From Planococcus koreensis (lineage in GTDB: Bacteria; Bacillota; Bacilli; Bacillales_A; Planococcaceae), in the NCBI RefSeq assembly GCF_004761975.1, contig NZ_RQII01000025.1, positions 57,166 to 121,165 of the forward strand: a stretch of DNA of 64,000 nucleotides, written 5' to 3'. Of the stretch, positions 8,447-18,174 are shown one piece after another (the first letter of the stretch is position 1; each line of letters begins with the position of its first letter). Under the pieces are notes generated by a model that searched no databases, was not told where the DNA came from, and was given only the letters and a program-made list of their open reading frames with translations. The position numbers and the translations under genes were made by a program.

Positions 8447-9367
8447 ATGTTTTGTGCCAGCTGCGGATACATGAATAGGGACGGAGCCAACTATTGCCGG
8501 CGCTGCGGCGATCCGCTGCACCGAAGCTCCGCCCGGAAGAAGAAGAGATTATGGCGGCCGCGTACCATGGCCGCATTATTAGGTACGCTTCTGCTCATTG
8601 CAGCCGCAATCGGCATCTGGCAATTCCTCCAGCAGCAACAAGAAAGCCTCGATGCGCTCGTCGAAGAAGTACGAGTAGGGGAAGGGCTCAACGAAAAAAC
8701 CGAAATCATCAAGGCTGCGCAGGAAAAAGTCTACACCATCAAAACCGATTCCGCCTACGGCTCCGGCTTCCTCTATACCAATAGCGGCGCCGTCGTCACC
8801 AGCGCGCATCTCGTTGTCGGCTTTTACAAAGTGATCGTGCGAGACCATAGCGGAAACGAGGAAGTGGGAACAGTCATCGGTGTATCGGAAACGTCCGACA
8901 TTGCGCTCATCCAAGTCGACGCGTTCGACGGCACCCAGCCACTAACTATAGAAGCCCAACCCGCAGAAGTCGGAGCGGAAGTCATCGCGCTCGGCAGCCC
9001 GTCCGGCTTCGAAAATACCGCCTCGACCGGATATTTGACCGGCCTTGACCGCGACTTCGACCAGGACTTTAAATACGAAGACCTTTACCAGATCGATGTC
9101 CAGATGGCGCTTGGCTCAAGCGGCGGTCCTCTCATCGATGCCGCGACCGGCAAAGTGATCGGCATCAACTCGCTGCTGCTCGTCGAAAGTGACGGCATGG
9201 GCTTCTCGATCCCGATGCACACCGTCGACAGCCAGCTCGCGGAATGGGCGACAAACCCGATGAGTGAGGAACAAGTGCAGGAAGTATTCGATGTCTACAG
9301 TGGGAGCAGCGAGGGGCACGGCTCCAGCAGTTGGATCGATGAAGCGATGCAACCTATCCATCCATAA
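8447..9367 (+). CDS. Zinc-ribbon, membrane-anchored S1C trypsin-like protease
   Basis: The 306-residue protein begins with a four-cysteine zinc ribbon (Cys3, Cys6, Cys17, Cys20), then a basic stretch, a membrane helix (about 41-61) and a short coiled linker. A chymotrypsin-fold protease domain follows (about 85-275). The triad is visible as His121 in SAHLV, Asp151 in DIALIQ and Ser225 in GSSGGPL. No PDZ domain follows, unlike HtrA/DegP. The ribbon should be cytoplasmic and the protease outside. GGGAGGAG precedes ATG 8447. It is not obviously in an operon. The likely role is envelope protein quality control or regulated cleavage; the substrate is unknown. Confidence 0.85.
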   Translation: MFCASCGYMNRDGANYCRRCGDPLHRSSARKKKRLWRPRTMAALLGTLLLIAAAIGIWQFLQQQQESLDALVEEVRVGEGLNEKTEIIKAAQEKVYTIKTDSAYGSGFLYTNSGAVVTSAHLVVGFYKVIVRDHSGNEEVGTVIGVSETSDIALIQVDAFDGTQPLTIEAQPAEVGAEVIALGSPSGFENTASTGYLTGLDRDFDQDFKYEDLYQIDVQMALGSSGGPLIDAATGKVIGINSLLLVESDGMGFSIPMHTVDSQLAEWATNPMSEEQVQEVFDVYSGSSEGHGSSSWIDEAMQPIHP

Positions 9368-9599
9368 AAATCCAGCGCAGGAAACCACCATACAACTACT
9401 TCAACGAAATAGTGAAAAGTCAGAACTTTTTATATTCATCAAAAAATAGCCATCAAACTCCCATCACTGTAAAATTTATCAAAGAAAAGTGAAATTTAGA
9501 CTAGTTTAAATAGGTTCTATGGTCTATAATACAATATATGGAACGAATAAGTGGTACTTGATACCTAAATATATAGACGGGAAGCAGGGTGGAAAGACT

Positions 9600-9821
9600 A
9601 TGCTTGAATTTGAAGACTACAAAGAAAAGTTGGAGCAGGAGTATAAGCGGGATTTGAAGGATATTCTATCAGCTTATTATTTGACGCGGGATTTGGGCCC
9701 GTCATCGACCGCAAAGGAACTGGGCGTTCCGCGGCAAGTCGTTCTGCATTACATCAACCAATTCGGCTTAAAAGAAGCCAAGCATCAGCAAATCCGCGAA
9801 AAAGCGAAATACTTGAACTAA
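9600..9821 (+). CDS. Small helix-turn-helix-like protein, function unknown
   Basis: The 73-residue product begins with a charged amphipathic helix and then carries a helix-turn-helix-like segment (SSTAKELGVPRQVVLHYI, about residues 35-52). That suggests DNA binding or a regulator fragment, but no family is certain. I chose ATG 9600 because GGTGG lies upstream and the N-terminus is compact; an in-frame start at 9519 has no ribosome site. It stands alone, ending at a strong bidirectional terminator shared with the convergent LCP gene. Confidence 0.6.
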   Translation: MLEFEDYKEKLEQEYKRDLKDILSAYYLTRDLGPSSTAKELGVPRQVVLHYINQFGLKEAKHQQIREKAKYLN

Positions 9822-9822
9822 A

Positions 9823-9862
9823 AAAAGAAATCCGTTCCGCATCGGCGGATCGGATTTCTTTT
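9823..9862. terminator. Bidirectional terminator between the HTH gene and the LCP gene
   Basis: AAAAGAAATCCG (9823-9834) pairs with CGGATTTCTTTT (9851-9862), and the inner TCCGC/GCGGA extends the stem. Runs of A before and T after serve both converging genes. Confidence 0.88.
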
Positions 9863-9867
9863 GGATT

Positions 9868-10785
9868 TTACGATTCCAAGTGGCTCTTCAAGGTTTGTTG
9901 GATTTCCGCAAGTTCCGCGTCGTTCATCATGTAATACCAGACGCCGTTGATCGTTTCGCCATAGCCGTCCTGGACGATCATCTGATCGACGGTGCCTGCG
10001 GCTTCACGGTAATTCTTCTGGACGTCTTTCATCTCGTCGAACGTCATATTCGTGCGGACGTTCGTGCCGAGTGCATTGAAAATGTCGTTGTAATTCATCA
10101 AGCTGTTGGCGGATGCGCCTTCGCGGATGACCGCCTGCAATACTTGCTTCTGACGGTCTTGGCGCCCGAAGTCGCCGCGTGCATCTTGTTTGCGCATGCG
10201 CACATACGATAACGCGTCGTCGCCGTTCAAATGGATGTTGCCGGTCGAGAAATTGTCAAACGCCGCCGCGTTTTCGACGTCTACGCCGCCCACTGCATCG
10301 ACGATGTCTTTAAAGCCGTCCATATTGACTTGGACGACATAGTCGATCGGAATATCGAGCAAATTCTCAGTTGTCGCCATCGACATTTCGATGCCGCCGA
10401 ATGCATAAGCATGGTTGATCTTATCCATCGTGCCGCGGCCAATGATTTCCGTGTACGTATCGCGGGGGATGGAGACCATCTTCGTCGACTGGTCTTTCGG
10501 GTTCACCGTCATGACTACCATCGTGTCCGAGCGGCCGCTGTCGCCTTCGCGCTCATCGACGCCAAGCAGCAATACCGAAAACGGATCCTGTTCCGTCAAT
10601 GTCACTTGTTCTTCGCGTTTTTCCGATTTTTCGCGTGCAATCGGTTCGTGCATTTCATCGATTGCAGTCGAAAAACTGCTGTAAACCATAGCGACATAAA
10701 TGCCGATTGCCAATAAAGGCAAGGCAATCAAGCCGACAATCCAGGGCCATTTTTTCTTCTTTGTCCGTTCTTTTGCTCTTCTCAT
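9868..10785 (-). CDS. LCP (LytR-CpsA-Psr) family cell-wall ligase
   Basis: The 305-residue protein has a basic N-terminus, one membrane helix (about 13-35) and an extracytoplasmic LCP domain. Conserved acidic and arginine motifs are visible: LLGVDERE, GRSDTM, SIPRDTY, INHAYAFGG and SYVRMRK with RQDRQKQVL. LCP enzymes transfer anionic glycopolymers from undecaprenyl carriers to peptidoglycan. It lies immediately beside the polysaccharide locus, divergent from it, so it is a plausible ligase for that polymer or for teichoic acid; the sequence does not decide which. The frameshifted SGNH-like gene lies 12 bp upstream on the same strand, suggesting a two-gene operon. Confidence 0.9.
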   Translation of the reverse strand: MRRAKERTKKKKWPWIVGLIALPLLAIGIYVAMVYSSFSTAIDEMHEPIAREKSEKREEQVTLTEQDPFSVLLLGVDEREGDSGRSDTMVVMTVNPKDQSTKMVSIPRDTYTEIIGRGTMDKINHAYAFGGIEMSMATTENLLDIPIDYVVQVNMDGFKDIVDAVGGVDVENAAAFDNFSTGNIHLNGDDALSYVRMRKQDARGDFGRQDRQKQVLQAVIREGASANSLMNYNDIFNALGTNVRTNMTFDEMKDVQKNYREAAGTVDQMIVQDGYGETINGVWYYMMNDAELAEIQQTLKSHLES

Positions 10786-10797
10786 GTTAATCCTCCA

Positions 10798-11581
10798 TTA
10801 ATTGGCGATGAAATACGTGTTCAGCTCGGATGCCCATGCTTCAGCGCCTCTTTGCGCCGGGCTGCCGTCTTCAGTCAAATAATCTTTTAATCCAATGTCA
10901 GTTGTTTCGGGCCAAGCGGTCCAATGATTAATATAACCATAGTTCTGGCGAAGCGCAAATTCCTCAAGGCCCTTCACTTGCGTTAAATAGAATTGAGCGC
11001 CGTAAATCGGCTGCGGTGGATGGAGCACTAGTGCCGCATCGGCAACTTCGGCACGAAGGCGTCCGGCAAATTCTTGGATATGTTCGTGTTCGCTTTCGAT
11101 TTCCACGATGCCGTTATTATTCAGCGTAAAAGGTTCAAACACAACTACATCATAGCCAACGGTCAAATCCACCTCTTCTTGTAGAAAAGCGGCAGATGTA
11201 CCGTCGAACGACATGCTGTCTGCTTCGACAAAGTCGGGATAGCATCTGCCAAATCGTTTAGGAACAACTCAGCGTAGCCGGGTTCGCCGGAATCCATCGA
11301 TTGAGAGCCAACAACAAGCACTTGCAGTTTTTCTCCAGCTTTTGAGCGGTCCAGGAAAACGGTGCGTACGTTGCTGTCCATATTGGCTGCCAAAGCCGCA
11401 ACATCTAATGAAGGGAGAGATTCTTCAATGGCAGCTTCTGTTGCGTTTTTTGCGTCTCAGCGTTGGCAGGTTGGGCATTTTGGCCTCCAGCCGCTTGGAT
11501 CTTCTCTTTCCAAGTAGAATAGCTAAATAACAGTGCCGCAAGACAGATGATGGTAAAGAAGATGGCGCTAATTTTACGCAT
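10798..11581 (-). pseudogene. SGNH/GDSL-like hydrolase with two frame disruptions
   Basis: The gene starts at 11581 (AAAGGAG then ATG) with a signal-anchor segment (IFFTIICLAALLF). Frame is lost near the T run 11446-11451 and again near GGG 11236-11238 (plus-strand coordinates). Restoring one base at each place gives a single ~260-residue protein containing QVLVVGSQSMDSGEP, like the block I motif of SGNH esterases, and VVFEPFTLNNNG. The family call is moderate because the Ser of block I is in a variant context (GSQS). It ends 12 bp before the LCP gene, consistent with a cell-wall or polysaccharide esterase role. It is either a true pseudogene or two short-run sequencing errors. Confidence 0.6.
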
Positions 11582-11673
11582 TTTCTGTTAAACTCCTTTC
11601 AATTTAGGCGTGAACTACCTTTAAATGTAGCATAAACAAGCCAAATAGCCTATAAATCTTTTTGGAATTCGAA

Positions 11674-11702
11674 GTTTAAAAATGGAAACTATATGCTATA
11701 CT
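11674..11702 (+). promoter_or_regulatory. Likely sigma-A promoter of the polysaccharide operon
   Basis: An extended -10 (TGCTATACT, hexamer TATACT at 11697-11702) lies about 45 bp before the first gene. A weak -35 candidate TTTAAA is near 11675. It is the only good promoter-like site between the divergent SGNH-like gene and the operon. Confidence 0.45.
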
Positions 11703-11746
11703 AACATAAGTTGTTTACTAGAACCCCAAAGGAGACACCCGTAAAT

Positions 11747-12475
11747 ATGGAAGAAACTATCAGTTTACAAGATTTATTTGCTACGTTGAAAAAGCGTCTT
11801 GGCCTCATTACTCTTATGGCAATTCTGGCAATCACCATCGCCGGTGTCATCTCGTTTCTTGTCTTGACGCCGATCTACGAAACATCAACGCAGATTCTCG
11901 TCAACCAGGAACAATCAGAAGCTTCACAAATGATCAACCAGAACATCCAAGCCGACTTGCAATTGATCAATACATACAGTGTCATCATCAAAAGTCCGGC
12001 CATCCTTGACCAAGTGTCAAGCGAACTCGGTCTGAACATGACCGCTGAACAGCTCAACAGCAAAATTACCGTCGCGACTGCAGAAAACTCTCAAGTCGTC
12101 AATGTCACAGTGCAAGACGAAAACCCTGCGCAGGCAGTGGAAATCGCCAACACGACAGCGGCTGTCTTTGAAAAAGAAATCAAAGGTTTGATGAACGTCG
12201 ACAACGTTTCTGTCTTGTCGCCGGCCGTCTTGAAAAGCAACCCGTCGCCTGTCGCACCAAATCCAATCTTGAACATGGCCATTGCGGCTGTAGTGGGCTT
12301 GATGCTTGGCGTCGGCATCGCGTTCCTCTTGGAATACTTGGACACGACGATGAAAAACGATCAGGATATCGAAGACATATTGGGTATTCCGTTGCTTGGC
12401 GTCATTTCACCTATACAGGAAAAAGCGGATTTAAAAGAGGCGTCGGAAACAGCGTCCAGAAGAAGGGCGGGTTAA
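11747..12475 (+). CDS. Polysaccharide chain-length regulator / tyrosine-kinase activator (Wzz-type)
   Basis: The 242-residue protein has an N-terminal cytoplasmic segment, a membrane helix (about 19-41), an extracellular Wzz domain and a second helix (about 180-200). The proline-rich sequence SNPSPVAPNP precedes the second helix, as in Wzz/CapA/YveK proteins. The C-terminal tail activates a separate BY-kinase, encoded four bases downstream. AAAGGAG precedes ATG 11747. It is the first gene of the polysaccharide locus and would set polymer length with the kinase and polymerase. Confidence 0.92.
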   Translation: MEETISLQDLFATLKKRLGLITLMAILAITIAGVISFLVLTPIYETSTQILVNQEQSEASQMINQNIQADLQLINTYSVIIKSPAILDQVSSELGLNMTAEQLNSKITVATAENSQVVNVTVQDENPAQAVEIANTTAAVFEKEIKGLMNVDNVSVLSPAVLKSNPSPVAPNPILNMAIAAVVGLMLGVGIAFLLEYLDTTMKNDQDIEDILGIPLLGVISPIQEKADLKEASETASRRRAG

Positions 12476-12478
12476 GAG

Positions 12479-13180
12479 ATGGCTCGAAAACAGAAAACCT
12501 TGCAGCAGACAGCTCGAAAGCTGATCGCTTTCACAACGCCGCGCTCATTTGTAGCGGAGCAATTCCGTACATTGCGCACGAACATTACATTTTCCTCACC
12601 AGATGAAGACATCCGCACGATGGTTGTCACATCAGCTGCACCTTCCGAAGGCAAGTCAACAACATCCGCCAATCTGGCGGTAGTTTACGCCCAAGAAGGC
12701 AAAAAAGTTCTGCTGATTGACGGCGATATGCGTAAACCTACGACGCATTACACATTCCACATGGGCAATACGACAGGCCTTTCAAGCGTCTTGACACGCC
12801 AGACGACGATTGAAGAAGCAATCCGTGCAACATCGGTTGAGCGGCTCGATCTTCTGACATGCGGCCCGATTCCGCCAAACCCTGCTGAACTCTTGGCTTC
12901 CAAATCGATGGATGCACTAATTCGCCAACTGCGGGACATGTACGATTTGATCATTTTCGACGCACCGCCCGTATTGTCCGTAACGGACGGCCAGATATTG
13001 GCCAATAAATGCGACGGCACGATCCTGGTCGTCTCTTCAGGCAACACCGAAAAAGAAATGGCAGCAAAAGCGAAAGAAGCGATTTTGGCTTCCAATAGCC
13101 GGATTATCGGAGCGGTGCTGAACAACTTCGAACTTCCGAAAGACAGCCATTATTATCAGTATTACGGTTCTTCAGAGTAA
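12479..13180 (+). CDS. Bacterial tyrosine kinase (BY-kinase, CpsD/YwqD type)
   Basis: The 233-residue cytoplasmic ATPase shows Walker A (APSEGKSTTS, about 54-63), Walker A' (LLIDGDMRKP) and Walker B (LIIFDAPP). The C-terminal tail has a tyrosine cluster (HYYQYYG) for autophosphorylation. The N-terminal RSFVAEQFRTLRTN segment is typical for the oligomer interface. It starts three bases after the Wzz-type gene and is therefore translationally coupled with its activator. It controls polysaccharide assembly by phosphorylation cycles and is opposed by the next gene, a phosphatase. Confidence 0.94.
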   Translation: MARKQKTLQQTARKLIAFTTPRSFVAEQFRTLRTNITFSSPDEDIRTMVVTSAAPSEGKSTTSANLAVVYAQEGKKVLLIDGDMRKPTTHYTFHMGNTTGLSSVLTRQTTIEEAIRATSVERLDLLTCGPIPPNPAELLASKSMDALIRQLRDMYDLIIFDAPPVLSVTDGQILANKCDGTILVVSSGNTEKEMAAKAKEAILASNSRIIGAVLNNFELPKDSHYYQYYGSSE

Positions 13181-13204
13181 AAAGGATCTCCCTTTTTACT
13201 CTTT
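13174..13204 (+). terminator. Hairpin between kinase and phosphatase genes (possible attenuator)
   Basis: AGAGTAAAAAGG (13174-13185) pairs with CCTTTTTACTCT (13191-13202), and TT follows. It overlaps the kinase stop codon. Inside an operon it may reduce downstream transcription rather than end it. Confidence 0.6.
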
Positions 13205-13239
13205 CTTTTGTCCTAAACTGTACTTGGAGGCATCTACCT

Positions 13240-14004
13240 ATGATTGATACACACGCACATATATTGCCGGGGCTCGACGACGGGCCGGAAACAATGGAAC
13301 AGACTAAAAAAATGCTCGATGCTGCCGTTAAAGAACAAATCAGCGGCATCATCGCGACGCCGCACGGTCACCACCCGAATTTTAAGACAGACCTGAAAGC
13401 GTTGGCAGACAAACTGGAGATTGTGAAGAACTATATCACGGAAGCCCAGCTGCCGATCGAAATTTACAAAGGGCAGGAATGCCGCTTATCCGATAAACTG
13501 CCGGGCCGCCTGGATGCGGGTGAAGCCCTGACGCTCGCAGGCTCGCGCTACGTCTTGTTAGAGCTGCCTTCTTCCGGCATACCGGCTTATACGGTGCCAG
13601 TCATCCAGCAATTGATCGGTCGCAATTATGTGCCAATCATCGCGCACGCAGAGCGCAACCAAGGCATCATCGAAAAGCCGGATCGGCTGCGCAAATTATT
13701 GCTGCACGGCGCTATGGCGCAGGTGACGGCAGGATCTGTCGCCGGCAGCTTCGGCAAAGCCATCCAAAAAACAGCATTTACGCTCATTGAAGCGAATTTG
13801 ATTCACGTTTATGGCTCAGACATCCACAGCCTCGACAAGCGGCCATTCCACTTCAATGCCGGGTTGGATACACTGGAGAAAAAGAAAATGCATGAGTTTG
13901 TCGATATCTTTCTCGAAAACAATGAACGCATCATTCTGAACGAAAACTTATACGTGTTAGAGCCGCAGGACATTGTAAAGGCCAAATGGTGGAATATTTT
14001 TTAA
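13240..14004 (+). CDS. PHP-family protein-tyrosine phosphatase (CpsB/YwqE type)
   Basis: The 254-residue enzyme has the PHP metal-site motifs: DTHAHILPGLDDGP at residues 3-16, ATPHGHH at about 44-50, GQEC around residue 78, an IAHAERN segment and GSDIHS near residue 200. CpsB-type enzymes use divalent metal ions to dephosphorylate the BY-kinase. TTGGAGG precedes ATG 13240. Its place immediately after the activator and kinase genes is the standard order in Gram-positive capsule loci. Confidence 0.94.
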   Translation: MIDTHAHILPGLDDGPETMEQTKKMLDAAVKEQISGIIATPHGHHPNFKTDLKALADKLEIVKNYITEAQLPIEIYKGQECRLSDKLPGRLDAGEALTLAGSRYVLLELPSSGIPAYTVPVIQQLIGRNYVPIIAHAERNQGIIEKPDRLRKLLLHGAMAQVTAGSVAGSFGKAIQKTAFTLIEANLIHVYGSDIHSLDKRPFHFNAGLDTLEKKKMHEFVDIFLENNERIILNENLYVLEPQDIVKAKWWNIF

Positions 14005-14129
14005 TAAATAAACATTAATTCCATTTAAAAATAAAATAACCTATCATTTCCATAAAATAGTATGTTAGAATTAGTACGGAAATCAGATATATACTTCCAA
14101 AAGTATATGGAATGAAAGGATTGACCCAC

Positions 14130-15962
14130 TTGTCACTGCAAAAACGAACACTGGTACTAGTACTTATTGACTCCTTAATTGTATTTTTCTCAATTTTCAT
14201 CGGCTACTTCCTTCTAAATCCTTGGGTTAATCCTTTCGAAAGCTCGTACCTCATTCTGAGCGCCATCGCTATTTTCGTCGCACACCATGCATTTGCCATG
14301 ATTTTTGGTCTGTACCGCAAAGTATGGGAATATGCATCGATTCGCGAGCTGAAATCAATATTCCAAGCCGTCACTTTGTCGATTGTGGTATTAGCGTTGA
14401 TCCAGCAACTATTCCTCGGTGATATCCTGTTCCGTGCATTGGTTATTACTTGGATGCTGCATTTGCTGCTAATCGGCGGTTCACGTTTGTCATGGCGCAT
14501 CGGCCGCAACTTTATCGTTGGACCGAAGCAGCCGAATGCGAAACGCACATTAATCGTCGGTGCCGGTCAAGCCGGTTCGCTCGTCGCAAGACAATTGGTC
14601 GCGAATTATGGCCAAGGCTTGCAACCCATCGCATTTGTCGATGACGATAGCAAAAAGCACGGTCTGGAAATCCACGGCGTACGAGTCATTGGTGGCACGT
14701 CAGAAATCGAAGACATCGTAAAAGACAATAAAATCGACCACATTATCTTCGCTATGCCGTCACTTGGCAAAGGCGAAGCAACCGAAATCATCAAAAGGTG
14801 CCTAGATTCAGGTGTACATACGCAAAAAATGCCCGTCATCGAAGAAATCATGACCGGCAAAGTGTCCATAAACGAAATCCAAGACGTCAAAATCGAAGAC
14901 TTGCTTGGGCGCGAAGAAGTACAGCTCGACATGGAAACGATCAAAGGCCAGCTGACAGGGAAGACGGTCCTCGTGACAGGTGCCGGCGGTTCGATCGGTT
15001 CTGAAATCTCGCGCCAAATCGCCCGATTCGGTCCGAAAAAGCTCTTACTGCTCGGCCATGGCGAAAACTCGATTTACACAATCGACATGGAGCTGCGGCA
15101 AACGATTGCTCAAGACACCGAACTCATCCCCGTCATCGCTGATGTCCAGGACTATGAACGCCTCATGGACATCATGACGCTGCACCGACCGGACGTCGTC
15201 TACCACGCCGCTGCACATAAACACGTTCCTTTAATGGAAGGAAACCCAACAGAAGCCGTAAAGAATAACATTTATGGCACAAAAAATATCGCCAACGCCG
15301 CTCACATTGCAGGCGTCGACTCGTTTGTCATGATCTCCACCGACAAAGCCGTCAACCCACCGAACGTCATGGGCGCATCGAAGCGTTTTGCCGAAATGAT
15401 CGTCCAAAACTTGGCCAAGCGCAGCGACACGAAATTCGTTGCCGTCCGATTCGGTAACGTACTCGGCTCGCGCGGGTCGGTAATCCCGTTGTTTAAGAAA
15501 CAAATTGCCAGTGGGGGACCCATCACGGTCACTGATCCGGAAATGACACGATATTTCATGACCATCCCGGAAGCGTCACGTCTAGTAATTCAGGCAGGGT
15601 CTCTTGCTAGAGGTGGCGAAGTGTTCGTACTCGATATGGGCGAACCAGTGAAAATCGTCGATTTGGCGAAAAACCTCATCCGTTTGTCCGGTTACACCGA
15701 AGAAGAAATCAAAATCAATTACGCAGGCATTCGTCCTGGTGAAAAGCTGTTTGAAGAGCTTTTGAATGAAGATGAAATCCAAAGCAAGCAAGTTTTTCCG
15801 AAGATCTATATTGGGAAAGCAAATCCAATCAGTGAGTTAGAGCTATTTTATACATTGGAGAAGTTGTCTGAAATGGAAAATGAAGAAATTAAGAAGGTTT
15901 TGGTTGCATTGGCTAATCGGAAAAATGTAGAAGCTTCAAAATTACTTGTAAGCAATTCATAA
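14130..15962 (+). CDS. UDP-GlcNAc 4,6-dehydratase-like membrane SDR (CapD/EpsC type)
   Basis: The 610-residue protein has four N-terminal membrane segments, a nucleotide-binding fold (VGAGQAGSLVA) and a C-terminal extended SDR domain (VTGAGGSIGSE, near residue 285). The SDR active-site region reads STDKAVNPPNVMGASKR, with Met in place of the usual Tyr, as expected for this family. Such enzymes make UDP-4-keto-6-deoxy sugars. I prefer TTG 14130 because AAAGGA lies nine bases before it; an in-frame ATG at 14112 lacks a ribosome site. Base composition shifts to AT-rich within the last ~200 bp, marking the edge of the acquired island. Confidence 0.9.
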   Translation: MSLQKRTLVLVLIDSLIVFFSIFIGYFLLNPWVNPFESSYLILSAIAIFVAHHAFAMIFGLYRKVWEYASIRELKSIFQAVTLSIVVLALIQQLFLGDILFRALVITWMLHLLLIGGSRLSWRIGRNFIVGPKQPNAKRTLIVGAGQAGSLVARQLVANYGQGLQPIAFVDDDSKKHGLEIHGVRVIGGTSEIEDIVKDNKIDHIIFAMPSLGKGEATEIIKRCLDSGVHTQKMPVIEEIMTGKVSINEIQDVKIEDLLGREEVQLDMETIKGQLTGKTVLVTGAGGSIGSEISRQIARFGPKKLLLLGHGENSIYTIDMELRQTIAQDTELIPVIADVQDYERLMDIMTLHRPDVVYHAAAHKHVPLMEGNPTEAVKNNIYGTKNIANAAHIAGVDSFVMISTDKAVNPPNVMGASKRFAEMIVQNLAKRSDTKFVAVRFGNVLGSRGSVIPLFKKQIASGGPITVTDPEMTRYFMTIPEASRLVIQAGSLARGGEVFVLDMGEPVKIVDLAKNLIRLSGYTEEEIKINYAGIRPGEKLFEELLNEDEIQSKQVFPKIYIGKANPISELELFYTLEKLSEMENEEIKKVLVALANRKNVEASKLLVSNS

Positions 15963-16004
15963 AGTTATATAAAAGAAACAGAAATTCAGAAAGGGGAACA
16001 CATC

Positions 16005-16592
16005 ATGTTCTCAGTATTCAAACGCATCATTGATTTCTCGTTGGCGCTTACAATATTAATTGTTTTAGGAATCGTGCTGTTAATCTTGTCGTTCTTAATA
16101 AAGATGGAGTCCCCAGGTCCAATATTTTTCAAGCAGCGCCGGATAGGTAAAGGTAAAAAAGAATTCAATATTCTAAAATTCAGAACGATGAAAACAGACG
16201 CACCGAGTGATATGCCGACCCACTTACTTGAAAAACCGGATTCATACATAACAAAAATCGGCAAATTCCTACGTAAAACTAGTTTAGATGAACTTCCACA
16301 AGTGTTTAATATTTTAAAAGGTGAAATGAGTATGATTGGTCCGCGGCCTGCGCTTTGGAATCAAAATGACCTGATTGCGGAACGTGATAAGTATAAGGCG
16401 AATGATGTGCTGCCTGGATTGACTGGTTTGGCACAGATTAGTGGGCGTGATGAATTGCCAATTGAGGTGAAGGCTAAGATTGATGGGGAGTATGTTAAGA
16501 ATAAAAGTCCGCTGCTAGACTTTAAAATATTCTATATGACTGTTTTTAGTGTTTTACGGAGTGATGGTGTTAAGGAAGGTAAAAGAGGATAA
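16005..16592 (+). CDS. Undecaprenyl-phosphate sugar phosphotransferase (PglC/EpsL type)
   Basis: The 195-residue protein has one N-terminal re-entrant/membrane segment (about 7-32) and the bacterial sugar-transferase motifs: PGPIFFKQRRIG, KFRTMKTDA, LRKTSLDELPQ and IGPRPAL, then GLTGLAQISGR. It adds the first sugar-1-phosphate to undecaprenyl phosphate, starting each repeat unit. It is the short monotopic type without extra N-terminal helices. The preceding dehydratase suggests a 6-deoxy amino sugar as the first residue, an inference only. GGGG-type ribosome site before ATG 16005. Confidence 0.92.
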   Translation: MFSVFKRIIDFSLALTILIVLGIVLLILSFLIKMESPGPIFFKQRRIGKGKKEFNILKFRTMKTDAPSDMPTHLLEKPDSYITKIGKFLRKTSLDELPQVFNILKGEMSMIGPRPALWNQNDLIAERDKYKANDVLPGLTGLAQISGRDELPIEVKAKIDGEYVKNKSPLLDFKIFYMTVFSVLRSDGVKEGKRG

Positions 16593-16679
16593 GAATTTAA
16601 AAGAAAGCATTCCTAAAAATAGATCCTATAGAAGTTTTAGATAGTTAAATTAAATAATCATTTGTTAAGTGGGTAGAAT

Positions 16680-18174
16680 ATGAAGAAAACAATTATTGCC
16701 GTTGTATTATTATCAGTGGTAGGAAAATCATTTGGTTTAATTCGTGACATGTTAATTACTAACTATTTTGGATTTAACGAAGTTACAGATGCTTTATATA
16801 TATCAATATCTGTTGTTTTATTGTTATTTTCTGTTTTTAATACAGTTATTCGAACAACTTTTAGTCCAATGTTTTCTTCAAAAAGTATCGAAAATCAAAA
16901 GAAGTCTTTTAGTGAATTAAATTCTGTTGGGAATTTTATTATTATATTATTACTAATTGTCTCGCTATTAACATACATTTTTCCACAGTTTTTTCTTTTT
17001 ATTGTTAGTCCAGGCGTATCGGAGCTCACAAGCTCATATGCGATCAAATTTATTAAATTATTAAGTTTCGTTATTTTATTTTATGGATTTGTAAGTATAT
17101 TAAATGGTTATTTACAAGCAGTAAAAGTTTATAAAACTTCTGAAATAGCAGGATTGATTAACAACTTAACTATAATAATAATTTTTTTGATATTATTTGC
17201 TCATTACAGCTATATATCTATTATTTATGCATATATCACAGGGGCAGTTTTACAATTTCTTTTTGTATATATTATTTTTACAAAAAATACCAATGATTCT
17301 AAATGGAATTTTCTTTTCTTTGATCTTAAACCTATTAAAGAGTTTTCCCTATTATCACGTTATTTACTGTTAAGTGCATTTGTCTCTCAATTAACAGTGC
17401 TATCAGACAAATTTATAGCTTCTTTTTTAAATACTGGAGCCATCACTGCCTTACAGTATGCAAATACTATTAAAAATTTACCAATTACCTTAGTCGTAAT
17501 GGTAGTAACTAATGTCTTATTTACTAATCTTTCAATAAATCAGCAAAAATCTCAACAATTATATGAAAAAATATTTTTAATCAAATAAATATATTGTTGG
17601 CTTTTATTACACCCTTCATAATTTTGTTTTTTTATTTTAGTCCTCAAATTGTAAAACTTTTGTTTTATAGAGGAGAATTTACTTTAAATGGAGTAAATAT
17701 GACAGCAAATTCTTTGATTGCGTATAGTTTTGGATTATTCTTTTTTGTTATTAAAGAAGTATTAAATAAAGCAGCTTTAGCTGCTAAAAAAACAAAAATT
17801 ACTTTTAAAATCGCTATTATATCTCTTTTTATAAATTTAATATTTAATATAGTTTTCAGTAAATATTATGGTTATGTTGGCATTGCAGCATCTACGAGTT
17901 TAAGTATATTAATAAATACAATTATACTTTTGTATATCTTGGATAAACAAAAAGTTTTATCGAATATTAAAGATTTAATATTTGTTTCACTAATGTATTT
18001 TTTTCATTAGTAAGCGGGTTGTTAATATTTAAATTTGTGCAATTTGATTTACCAAATCTAGTTCTTGAGATATCATTCAACTTTTTATTGATATGCTGCT
18101 ACCAGCTATTTTGCTTTATTTTTATAAAAAGGAGTATTGTAAATGTACAAAAAAATAAAAGCCAAAAGTTTTAA
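16680..18174 (+). pseudogene. MurJ/MviN-type polysaccharide flippase with two frame breaks
   Basis: The polytopic protein begins VVGKSFGLIRDMLITNYFG, a typical MurJ/MviN start. Frame is lost at an A6 run (17566-17571) and again at a T7 run (17998-18004). Adding one base to each run yields one ~498-residue protein ending at 18174 with about 14 membrane segments, the expected size. It would move lipid-linked repeat units across the membrane. The reading frames on both sides keep normal AT-rich codon usage, so the gene may be intact in vivo and the breaks may be sequence errors or slippage variants. Confidence 0.75.
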
